Part shown: positions 24,172 through 30,993 of the stretch, in pieces
How positions within the stretch are numbered: the first letter of the stretch is position 1
Layout of the letters: each line of letters begins with the position of its first letter
Source of the DNA: Paenibacillus chibensis
Lineage (GTDB): Bacteria; Bacillota; Bacilli; Paenibacillales; Paenibacillaceae
Direction: 5' to 3'
DNA: 64,000 nt
Assembly: GCF_004001045.1 (NCBI RefSeq)
Contig: NZ_BIMK01000020.1
Location: 1 to 64,000, forward strand
Translations under genes and position numbers: made by a program
The notes under the pieces: generated by a model
Told to the model about the DNA's origin: nothing
The model's database searches: none
Seen by the model: only the letters and a program-made list of their open reading frames with translations

Positions 24172-25293
24172 ATGAAATATTCCCATGCCATGCTCATTCT
24201 TCTATTGCCTTTATGCCTTGGCGGATGCGAGGGGAAATCGTCGCAATCCGTCTCCCCAGCGCCAACGCCGCCGCAGGTGGCCAAACATAACGTTCAGCTA
24301 GAAATCGAGAAGCCTGTATTCTCGCTGAGTCCGTGGAAATCGGACGGATCCCACATGACCTCCGTTAAGGGGCGGCTGCTTATTGACGATCTCCCTGTCG
24401 CGAATGGCGTGCTGCATCCAAGCAACCAAACGAATCCGATCATCACCGGCAAGGATGGTTCGTTCCGGTTGACCGTTGACCAAAGCCTGCTGTCCGACAT
24501 CAAGTTGAAGGTGGCTTCCCTCAAACAGGCGACCGTTTCCGGCAAGTCCCTGAGCGGGGAGATGGAGCAAGAGCTTCAAGCTGCTTCGGCAACGGTGAGT
24601 GTGTATTATCCCATTCGGATAAAAAAGGTTGAGCCGTCCCGGCAGGACCCTTCCCAGGTTCACGTATCCGGACAGATCATTCCCGGTAAGGGCAATGTCG
24701 TGTCTTACTTTCAAGTCGATAAATACCGGCTGGGCGGTGTCGTCAAGGACGCGGACGGCCATCCGGTTAAGAATGCGGTGGTCTGGTTTGACCGAGATGA
24801 CGGTGAGGGGTTTGGTAAATCGACTCCCACAGATGAGGAAGGCAACTATTCCATTTATTATTGGCCTGAGGACGAAGATACCCATTTATCGGTTACGAAA
24901 GGGGCCAAGCGGTATACGCTGCCGGAAGGCAAGGTGTTCAAGATGCCCGAAAATACGAGCGTTGAGATCGATATTACCCTGCCCCGAAAGGGTACGGTTA
25001 TTGAAGATAAGCCTCCAACCTTGTTCAGCGTAACCTCCGCGGGTGCGATGTACACCGGGGTTCTCGTCGGGCTTAACCTGCCTGAAAATATTCCATATAC
25101 GGCGACGATCCCGGACAAACACGGGGACTTCACCCTAACCGTCTCCAAAAAAGCATGGGAGCAAAAGCCGGCTTTTTTCGAAACCACAGCCTCGAAATTT
25201 GTGAAGGAACGCCTCTCTTGGGGAGATACGCTTCCCGCCAACTACATTCATCCGGATGAAGAGGATCCGAAACATATCATGCCTGTCTTGTAA
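24172..25293 (+). CDS. Lipoprotein with carboxypeptidase-regulatory-like (Ig-type) domains
   Basis: A 373-residue exported lipoprotein with lipobox LGGC (Cys19). Two or three beta-sandwich segments follow: one around VKGRLLIDDLPVANGVLHPSN.. with KDGSFRLTV, and one around GGVVKDADGHPVKNAVVWFD with TDEEGNYSIYYWP. These are the pattern of carboxypeptidase-regulatory-like repeats. A last segment ends PDKHGDFTLTVSKKAW. No catalytic site is seen. It sits between the PQQ dehydrogenase and the pqq operon, so it could be a scaffold or partner for the dehydrogenase at the cell surface. This is inferred from position only. Confidence 0.75.
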   Translation: MKYSHAMLILLLPLCLGGCEGKSSQSVSPAPTPPQVAKHNVQLEIEKPVFSLSPWKSDGSHMTSVKGRLLIDDLPVANGVLHPSNQTNPIITGKDGSFRLTVDQSLLSDIKLKVASLKQATVSGKSLSGEMEQELQAASATVSVYYPIRIKKVEPSRQDPSQVHVSGQIIPGKGNVVSYFQVDKYRLGGVVKDADGHPVKNAVVWFDRDDGEGFGKSTPTDEEGNYSIYYWPEDEDTHLSVTKGAKRYTLPEGKVFKMPENTSVEIDITLPRKGTVIEDKPPTLFSVTSAGAMYTGVLVGLNLPENIPYTATIPDKHGDFTLTVSKKAWEQKPAFFETTASKFVKERLSWGDTLPANYIHPDEEDPKHIMPVL

Positions 25294-25340
25294 GTCTTGT
25301 AAGGAAGCCTGCAGATGATTTGCCGGTTTCCGGGCAAAGT

Positions 25341-25374
25341 GAAGCCCTGACCTTGGTGGAGGTCAGGGCTCTTC
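25341..25374. terminator. Hairpin between converging lipoprotein and WGxxGxxG genes
   Basis: GAAGCCCTGACC and GGTCAGGGCTCTTC form an 11-to-12-base stem. No T-run follows directly, although TTTTTAC occurs about 18 bases later. It is a probable but weak terminator. Confidence 0.5.
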
Positions 25375-25415
25375 AATAGCATCGATCCTGTTTTTACAAT
25401 CGGATAAGCAGCAGA

Positions 25416-25865
25416 TTATCTCCGCTCGTCTTCCGTTCTTCTGCCCCACAATCCGCGGAGCCCGAATAAGCCAAGCAGACCAAGCCATCCCCAGCTTCCG
25501 CCGTCCCGGCCTGTTGCGGTTGAAGTGGTGTGTAATCTGTTATCCGTATGGTCCGTAATGGAATTCGTGCGATATCCGTCGTACTGATTTGTTCGAACCC
25601 CATTCGGTTCGATTCGATGATCTGTATTCCAATACTGGCTTCCTGTACTTGTCCCATAGACGCTCACATCGTAATTCCCGCCTGTTCCAACCTCGTTTAT
25701 GCGGTAGTTGGAACCATCGGACGTTTTCGTCCCCATGGTCCCCATCCCGTTGCCCAGTCCGCCGTTGCCGCCATCTTCCGCCGTTCCATGGGCATAGGCC
25801 GGAACCGTCAGCATCAAAGACAGACTTGCGGCCAATAAAACACTTTTGATTTGTCTGTTCATCAT
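25416..25865 (-). CDS. Secreted WGxxGxxG-type small protein (149 aa)
   Basis: The signal peptide (NRQIKSVLLAASLSLMLTVPAYAHG) is followed by a Gly/Asn/Thr-rich region with repeated Tyr and a C-terminal Trp/Gly/Leu helix, SWGWLGLLGLFGLRGLWGRR, ending in charged ERR. This matches the pattern of WGxxGxxG-family small envelope proteins, whose hydrophobic C-terminus followed by basic residues resembles a membrane anchor or sorting tail. The function is unknown. ATG at 25865 has GAGGT upstream. It lies divergent to pqqA, separated by 236 bases that hold an inverted repeat. Confidence 0.75.
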   Translation of the reverse strand: MMNRQIKSVLLAASLSLMLTVPAYAHGTAEDGGNGGLGNGMGTMGTKTSDGSNYRINEVGTGGNYDVSVYGTSTGSQYWNTDHRIEPNGVRTNQYDGYRTNSITDHTDNRLHTTSTATGRDGGSWGWLGLLGLFGLRGLWGRRTEDERR

Positions 25866-25996
25866 GATACCTACCTCTTGAGTAAGATTGTTATTCCTTG
25901 AATTATTGTGTCTCAAGCGTTGTGGTCTTATGCAATCGGATTGACGCCTGTCCCTTACAGCCTCCGGGGGATGCCCGGGAAATCCAAGCGGCTGTT

Positions 25997-26039
25997 CATT
26001 GTTATAGAATGCCAAAAAGGTACATAGGATATAACAATG
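25997..26039 (+). promoter_or_regulatory. Inverted repeat overlapping a candidate pqqA promoter
   Basis: CATTGTTATA (25997-26006) and TATAACAATG (26030-26039) form a perfect 10-base inverted repeat with centres about three helical turns apart. TTGTTA inside the left arm and TACATA 16 bases later form a possible -35/-10 pair. It lies 62 bases before the pqqA start and could be the operator of the pqq operon. Confidence 0.5.
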
Positions 26040-26101
26040 AATTCGAAGCTTCTTTTCCTCATGAACGATGTCGGGCACATGAGCTTCAAGGGGGTGAGGG
26101 A

Positions 26102-26173
26102 ATGTGGGTTAAGCCTGAGTTTGAAGTCGTTGAGGTTTGTGCTGAGGTGACGGCATACGCCTATCAAAAGTAA
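26102..26173 (+). CDS. pqqA: PqqA, precursor peptide of PQQ (23 aa)
   Basis: A 23-residue peptide, the same size as the Klebsiella precursor as I recall it. It begins MWVKPEFE and carries EVTAY near the end, which is the conserved Glu-x-x-x-Tyr of PqqA: the Glu (15) and Tyr (19) become the carbon skeleton of PQQ after cross-linking by PqqE. A second Tyr at 21 and a Cys at 13 are seen. The ATG has AAGGGGGTGAGG just upstream. pqqB follows after a hairpin. The gene is easily missed because of its size. Confidence 0.92.
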   Translation: MWVKPEFEVVEVCAEVTAYAYQK

Positions 26174-26192
26174 GCAACAGCATCGCAGCCAT

Positions 26193-26222
26193 ATGCCGGA
26201 GCAATCCGGCATCTATTTTTTT
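26193..26222 (+). terminator. Hairpin with U-tract between pqqA and pqqB (likely partial terminator)
   Basis: ATGCCGGA (26193-26200) and TCCGGCAT (26205-26212) form a perfect 8-base stem with a GCAA tetraloop, followed by CTATTTTTTT. It ends 15 bases before the pqqB start. It should stop or protect part of the transcripts, giving more PqqA message than pqqBCDE message. Confidence 0.8.
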
Positions 26223-26237
26223 GGGGAGGACAGAAAC

Positions 26238-27149
26238 ATGTTTCTGAAAGTGCTGGGGTCCGCGGCAGGAGGAGGCTTTCCGCAATGGAACTGTAACTGT
26301 CCCAACTGCCGCTCCGCAAGGGAAAACCAACGTTTTTTTCGCACTCGCATGCATAATTCTCTGGCCATTAGCGATAACGGCAAGTCATGGTATCTATTGA
26401 ATGCGACTCCGGATATCCATGCTCAGATCGAAGCCCATGATGAGCTTCAACCCGGGCCTACGATTCGCAGCTCCCCGATCCAGGGCGTGCTGCTGACCGA
26501 TGCGGAGCTGGATCATACGATCGGGCTGCTTCAATTAAGGGAATCCGCGGAAATCGAGGTGTATGCAGCCCCTCCGGTGATGCAGGCTCTGCAAGAGGCC
26601 TTTCCTATCCGGCAAATTCTTGAGCCTTATGCAGCGTTCCGATGGTCAATCGCGAATCCCGGAGAATCTTTTCCACTTTTTGGGGGAAACTTAATTCTAT
26701 ATCCGTTTCATTTAGGCTGCAAGCCTCCACGATATGCTTCCGCCCTGCAAACAAGAGAGCCTGAGCGCTCCTCTTGGGTCATGGGATACAAGATCGTGGA
26801 CCAGCGCACGGGTGGGACGGCTGTATATGCACCCGGCGTTGAATTATGGACGGAGGAACTGGATAAGCAATTGGAGCATGCCGACTGCATGTTCATGGAC
26901 GGAACCTTTTGGCACCCGGATGAAATCAAACGCTTGGGCATTTCCGATTTGAACGCTTCCGATATGGGTCATATCCCAATCGCCGGTCCGAATGGCAGCC
27001 TGGAGCGTCTTATCCGCCGGTCCGGTCGAAAAATCTACATTCACATCAACAACACCAACCCGATTCTTCATGAAGGCTCCCTGGAGAGCCGAACGCTCAA
27101 GGAACTCGGACTGGAGGTCGGCTATGACGGTTTGGAATTGGAGGTCTAG
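26238..27149 (+). CDS. pqqB: PQQ biosynthesis protein PqqB
   Basis: A 303-residue metallo-beta-lactamase-fold protein, proposed to hydroxylate the cross-linked Glu-Tyr intermediate in the penultimate part of PQQ synthesis. The N-terminus MFLKVLGSAAGGGFPQWNCNCPNC is the PqqB hallmark, with the Cys pair that binds a structural metal. LTDAELDHTIGL replaces the usual HxHxDH motif, as in other PqqB. The conserved GHIPIAGPNGSLE and HINNTNPI blocks are present. The start at 26238 has GGGGAGGA seven bases upstream. It is the second gene of pqqABCDE. Confidence 0.95.
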   Translation: MFLKVLGSAAGGGFPQWNCNCPNCRSARENQRFFRTRMHNSLAISDNGKSWYLLNATPDIHAQIEAHDELQPGPTIRSSPIQGVLLTDAELDHTIGLLQLRESAEIEVYAAPPVMQALQEAFPIRQILEPYAAFRWSIANPGESFPLFGGNLILYPFHLGCKPPRYASALQTREPERSSWVMGYKIVDQRTGGTAVYAPGVELWTEELDKQLEHADCMFMDGTFWHPDEIKRLGISDLNASDMGHIPIAGPNGSLERLIRRSGRKIYIHINNTNPILHEGSLESRTLKELGLEVGYDGLELEV

Positions 27150-27155
27150 ACGTAC

Positions 27156-27866
27156 GTGAACCCTTATTTGTTGTCCAATGAAGAATTAACGATGAAATTA
27201 CGTGAAGTCGGAGAGCTGCGATATCACGACAAGCATCCGTACCATGTACGTATGCATGAAGGAAAGCTAAGCCCCGAACAGCTTCGGGCGTGGGTGGCGA
27301 ATCGCTTTTACTATCAGAAGAACATTCCGGTGAAAGACGCCATCATTCTTTCCAAACTGCCCTCAAAGGAAGAGCGGCGTAAATGGATTCAGCGCATTAT
27401 GGACCATGACGGAACTGCGGAGCATGAAGGCGGAATCGAGGCCTGGATCCGTCTTGGCGAGGCGGTCGGAATTCCGAGAGAGGAAATGCTGGATGAGCGG
27501 CACGTGCTGCCGGCCGTTCGATTCGCGGTGGATGCCTATGTAAACTTCTGCCGACTTCAGCCTTGGCTCATCGCCGTTGCCTCTTCTTTAACGGAAATGT
27601 TTGCGCCCGTGCTGATCTCGCATCGTATCGCCATATTTGAACAGCTGTATCCGTGGATCAAGCCGGAGGGGCTTGAGTACTTCAAGGCCAGGCTGCACCA
27701 GGCGCCCCGCGACGCGGACCATGGACTGGGGCTCGTATTGCGCGAATGCAAAGATCGCAGTGATCAAGATCAAGCGATCGCCGCACTGCATTTCAAATGC
27801 GATGTGCTGTGGGCGATGCTGGATGCGCTTCTAATGGCTTATCCCATAGCGGAGGACGAGCGATGA
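27156..27866 (+). CDS. pqqC: Pyrroloquinoline-quinone synthase PqqC
   Basis: A cofactor-free oxidase of 236 residues, within the normal range, that closes the ring and carries out the final eight-electron oxidation to PQQ using oxygen. The all-helical fold is reflected in PYHVRMHEGKLSPEQLRAWVANRFYYQ, IMDHDGTAEHEGGIEAW and SSLTEMFAPVLISHRIA, which contain the conserved His and Arg clusters of PqqC. The start is GTG at 27156, with GGAGG eleven bases upstream inside the end of pqqB. Its stop overlaps the pqqD start. Confidence 0.95.
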   Translation: MNPYLLSNEELTMKLREVGELRYHDKHPYHVRMHEGKLSPEQLRAWVANRFYYQKNIPVKDAIILSKLPSKEERRKWIQRIMDHDGTAEHEGGIEAWIRLGEAVGIPREEMLDERHVLPAVRFAVDAYVNFCRLQPWLIAVASSLTEMFAPVLISHRIAIFEQLYPWIKPEGLEYFKARLHQAPRDADHGLGLVLRECKDRSDQDQAIAALHFKCDVLWAMLDALLMAYPIAEDER

Positions 27867-28141
27867 TGACAGAGGAGCTATCGAAGCAGCTCAGGCTGCG
27901 CCGCCCGGCCCGTTTGAAGTTTGACGAAGCCAGACAGACCGATCTGCTTCTTCTGCCGGAACGCGTCATTCGTCTGAATCCTACGGCAGGGGCCATTCTT
28001 TGGCTGTGCGACGGCGAGCGGACGGTAAATCAAATCATCGAGGAGCTGCAGACGAAATACAATCAAACGGATCTGAAAGCGGATGTCCTCGATTTTCTGA
28101 CGCAGGCGGCGGATCGGGGGTGGGTGGAAACATGGAAGTAG
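27863..28141 (+). CDS. pqqD: PqqD, peptide chaperone
   Basis: A 92-residue RiPP recognition element that binds PqqA and presents it to PqqE. It shows the PqqD pattern: RPARLKFDEARQTDLLLLPERVIRLNPTAGAIL followed by CDGERTVNQIIEELQ. ATG at 27863 overlaps the pqqC stop as ATGATGA, with GGAGG upstream. Its last ten bases overlap pqqE. It is a separate gene here, not fused to PqqC or PqqE as in some bacteria. Confidence 0.95.
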   Translation: MMTEELSKQLRLRRPARLKFDEARQTDLLLLPERVIRLNPTAGAILWLCDGERTVNQIIEELQTKYNQTDLKADVLDFLTQAADRGWVETWK

Positions 28142-29277
28142 CGATTCCCTATGCGCTTACCGCAGAGCTTACTCATCGCTGTCCCCTCCATTGCGCGTAC
28201 TGCTCGAATCCGGTCGAGCTTTCCAGAAGAGAACATGAATTGTCTACACAGGATTGGATGAACGTATGGGAAGAAGCGCATGACCTCGGCATCGTGCAGC
28301 TTCACCTGACGGGCGGGGAACCGCTGCTGAGACCGGACGCGGAGCAGCTGATCCGGCGGGCCCGCGAATTAGGTTTTTTCGTCAATGTAATCACCAGCGG
28401 TGTGGGCGTTACGGAAAAACGCATCCGCCAGCTTGCGCTCGCAGGGGTGGATAGCATTCAATTGAGCGTTCAGGCGCCTACGGCGGAACTCGCCGACGCG
28501 ATCGCCGGCTCCAGGGCCCACGAATCCAAACAAAAAGCCGCACAATGGATTCGAGCTGCAGGTCTTCCGTTACATATGAACGTCGTGCTTCACAGGCAAA
28601 ATATCGACCTTGTGGAGGATATCATCGAGCTTTGCGCCTCATGGGGAGCGGAGCGGTTGGAGCTGGCAAACACCCAATATTACGGCTGGGCTTATCTGAA
28701 CCGCCAGCATTTGCTGCCGGCAAAGGCCCAGCTTGCAGCGGCCGAGGAAGCTTACACGCGTGCCAAAGAACGCTTCGGTCAACAAATGGAGCTGATTTGG
28801 GTGATCCCGGATTACTATGAGGAATTCCCGAAGCCCTGCATGGGGGGATGGGGCAGCATATCGATGACCGTGACGCCCGACGGGAAAGTCTTGCCTTGCA
28901 CTGCAGCATCGAGTATCCGGACGATGAAATTCGATTCGGTAAAAGAAAAGACGTTAAAGTGGATTTGGGAAGAATCCGCCGCTTTCAATGCATACCGGGG
29001 GCAGGATTGGATGTCCGAACCTTGCCGGAGCTGCGAACACCGCTTTCGGGACTTCGGGGGCTGCCGCTGTCAGGCTTATCTATTAACAGGCGACTCCGGG
29101 CAAGCCGATCCTGTATGCCAACGGTCACCCCATCACCATATGATTACCGAATTCATCTCCACGATGAACGCAGAAGACCATGCCGGAGCAAGCGCTGAAC
29201 CTGGGGAGCTCTTCCCCTCCTATGCCTATCGCGGCAGGCCGGTCATGAACGGAGGCATTGCCGGTGAAAATATTTGA
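28132..29277 (+). CDS. pqqE: PqqA peptide cyclase PqqE (radical SAM)
   Basis: A radical SAM/SPASM enzyme of 381 residues that forms the carbon-carbon bond between Glu and Tyr of PqqA. The cluster motif CxxxCxxC is HRCPLHCAYC (Cys17, 21, 24), followed by the SAM-binding LHLTGGEPLLRPD. The C-terminal SPASM part carries CMGGWG, VLPCTAA, CRSCEHRFRDFGGCRCQ and DPVC, the Cys set for two auxiliary Fe-S clusters. ATG at 28132 overlaps the pqqD end by ten bases, with GGGGGTGG upstream. It overlaps the dipeptidase start by 14 bases. Confidence 0.95.
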   Translation: MEVAIPYALTAELTHRCPLHCAYCSNPVELSRREHELSTQDWMNVWEEAHDLGIVQLHLTGGEPLLRPDAEQLIRRARELGFFVNVITSGVGVTEKRIRQLALAGVDSIQLSVQAPTAELADAIAGSRAHESKQKAAQWIRAAGLPLHMNVVLHRQNIDLVEDIIELCASWGAERLELANTQYYGWAYLNRQHLLPAKAQLAAAEEAYTRAKERFGQQMELIWVIPDYYEEFPKPCMGGWGSISMTVTPDGKVLPCTAASSIRTMKFDSVKEKTLKWIWEESAAFNAYRGQDWMSEPCRSCEHRFRDFGGCRCQAYLLTGDSGQADPVCQRSPHHHMITEFISTMNAEDHAGASAEPGELFPSYAYRGRPVMNGGIAGENI

Positions 29278-30217
29278 TGCCCACTGCGATGTGCTGAGCA
29301 AGCTATTGGAAGACCCCGAGCTTGATTTCCGCCAGGAAAAGGACCGGCTGGATGTCACGCTCGATCGGATGCTGGAATCCAACATCGGATTCCAAAACTT
29401 CGCCCTCTATTTACCCGCGAAATTTTCCGGAAACTATCGTCATATCCTGGAAAGCATTGATTTATTTCATGAACGTATTCTTTCAAACCGACAGATCCGA
29501 GGCATTCGGACGAAGAATGATTTAAAGCTGGCTCAACGTGAAGGATTGATCGGGGCTTTATTGTCGCTTGAAGGCGTGGATGCGCTGCAGGGAAACTTGA
29601 CTTATCTCAGAATCTTATTTTACTTGGGCGTCCGGAATGTCGGCATCACCTGGAATTATGCAAATTGGGCGGCGGACGGCGTTTTGGAGCCGCGCAAAGG
29701 CGGATTTACGTCTCAAGGATTGAAGCTGATCCGGGAATGCAACCGTCTCGGCATGATCCTCGACGTATCGCACCTGTCCGAAACGGCCTTCTGGGAGTTA
29801 ACATCGCAATCCGAAAAGCCCTTTATTGCCTCTCACTCCAATGCCAGCCATGTATGTCCGCGGCTCAGGAATCTAAACGATGCGCAGATTGCTTCGATCA
29901 TCCAGACCGGCGGAGTCATCGGGATCACCTTTGTACCTTCGTTCGTGCATGCTGAAGAACCGGCTGAGATGGATCATATATTGTTTCATATCGACCATAT
30001 TTGCTCGCTTGGCGGCAGCCGCCATATCGGATTCGGGTCAGATTTTGACGGGATCAAAGAAAAGATCGCCGGCCTGGAGCATGCGGGGAAGTATGATCGG
30101 CTGGTCGATTTACTTCAGAAGCATTACAGCGAACAAGATGTCGAACGATTTATCTATAAAAATTGGTTTGACTTCTACATGGATCATTTACCGGAAGACA
30201 ACCAATTCACGGACTAA
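29264..30217 (+). CDS. M19 (renal-type) dipeptidase at the end of the pqq operon
   Basis: A zinc dipeptidase of 317 residues with all family metal ligands: DAHCD (His7, Asp9), SLEGVD (Glu103), LDVSH (His170), ASHSNAS (His191), and the acidic GSDFDG (Asp260). It has no signal peptide, so it acts in the cytosol. GTG at 29264 is chosen since GGAGG lies eight bases upstream; the TTG at 29258 is too close. It overlaps pqqE and is translated from the same message. No pqqF or pqqG M16 protease is present, so this enzyme may take part in freeing the cross-linked Glu-Tyr unit from PqqA. Confidence 0.9.
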   Translation: MKIFDAHCDVLSKLLEDPELDFRQEKDRLDVTLDRMLESNIGFQNFALYLPAKFSGNYRHILESIDLFHERILSNRQIRGIRTKNDLKLAQREGLIGALLSLEGVDALQGNLTYLRILFYLGVRNVGITWNYANWAADGVLEPRKGGFTSQGLKLIRECNRLGMILDVSHLSETAFWELTSQSEKPFIASHSNASHVCPRLRNLNDAQIASIIQTGGVIGITFVPSFVHAEEPAEMDHILFHIDHICSLGGSRHIGFGSDFDGIKEKIAGLEHAGKYDRLVDLLQKHYSEQDVERFIYKNWFDFYMDHLPEDNQFTD

Positions 30218-30261
30218 TTTCGCATACGTAAAAGCCTTATAAGAAGACGTAATTTATCAGG

Positions 30262-30411
30262 AGACAGACCGCCATCAGCAGAAGTTTTTCTTGCTTGATA
30301 AGAAAAACGTCTATCGACGTACCTTCAAAGAAGACAGACCGCGTTTAGCGGAAATTTTTCTTGCGATTATAGAATGGTTCAGCTTTGCTGAAATTTATAA
30401 ATTCTATAATC
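30262..30411. repeat. Structured intergenic repeat element
   Basis: The AT-rich interval after the dipeptidase contains an imperfect direct repeat of about 33 bases starting at 30262 and 30332 (AGACAGACCGC..AGCRGAARTTTTTCTTGC). Within it, GATTATAGAAT (30365-30375) and ATTCTATAATC (30401-30411) form a perfect 11-base inverted repeat that encloses a TTCAGC/GCTGAA hairpin. Its right end is repeated at the left edge of the window, so it is dispersed in the genome. No gene lies in 30218-30525. Confidence 0.7.
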
Positions 30412-30414
30412 TTA

Positions 30415-30461
30415 AAAAAGACAAGGAGCCGATGGCTACTCGCCGGCTCCTTGTCTTTTTT
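30415..30461. terminator. Bidirectional terminator after the pqq operon
   Basis: AAAAAAGACAAGGAGCCG and CGGCTCCTTGTCTTTTTT form a long perfect stem with A- and T-tracts. It can end both the pqq operon and the minus-strand small gene at 30526. Confidence 0.9.
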
Positions 30462-30525
30462 GTATGCTTCACGCCAAGCTGACTGCATCCGCTAAGCACC
30501 TAAGCACGCGGATCCCCGGCCCCAT

Positions 30526-30777
30526 TTATGATTGGGATTCGAAGCTGGCCGTACTTTTCAATTCCATAGCCTCGGTGCTTTCTTTTCCCGACTCCTGCCG
30601 GTCGAACATCTTGCCAATCTTCCACCCGATCCCTACATTGAGGACTGCCATGGCCGCATATAGGACGACATCCCCCCACGGCTCCGGAAGAAGCAGGTCT
30701 GCCAGCAGCCAGCCACCGGTCATCGAAGCCCCCATAACTGCACCTTTAACGGATGACTTCAAGTACGTTTTACCCAT
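30526..30777 (-). CDS. Small membrane protein of unknown function (83 aa)
   Basis: A protein with two Gly/Ala-rich hydrophobic segments (SVKGAVMGASMTGGWLLADLLLP and WGDVVLYAAMAVLNVGIGWKIG) and a charged C-terminal tail rich in Glu, Ser and Thr. No family is recognised. AGGAGG lies eight bases before the ATG, a strong site that supports a real gene. It is monocistronic between two terminator-bearing regions. Confidence 0.7.
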   Translation of the reverse strand: MGKTYLKSSVKGAVMGASMTGGWLLADLLLPEPWGDVVLYAAMAVLNVGIGWKIGKMFDRQESGKESTEAMELKSTASFESQS

Positions 30778-30993
30778 TTTCCGCGCCTCCTGTCAATTTG
30801 ACTTCATATAGGCTCGAGTACATGCCCTCGACCTAAGACGACATCCTTCTCTCTAAAACCGATTATATGTTGAGGACAAAAACGATTATGCTTAAAGGCC
30901 CGAAATAAAGAAGCAGCGGCACAAGAGTGTTCCCTTATGCCGCTGCTTCGTATTCTTTGGAGATCCTATTCAGCTGTCAGACGTGCTTCAAAT

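Noticed and set aside
29264-30217. Dipeptidase as an unrelated downstream gene
   Set aside because: It overlaps pqqE by 14 bases and uses a ribosome site inside pqqE, so it belongs to the same translational unit.
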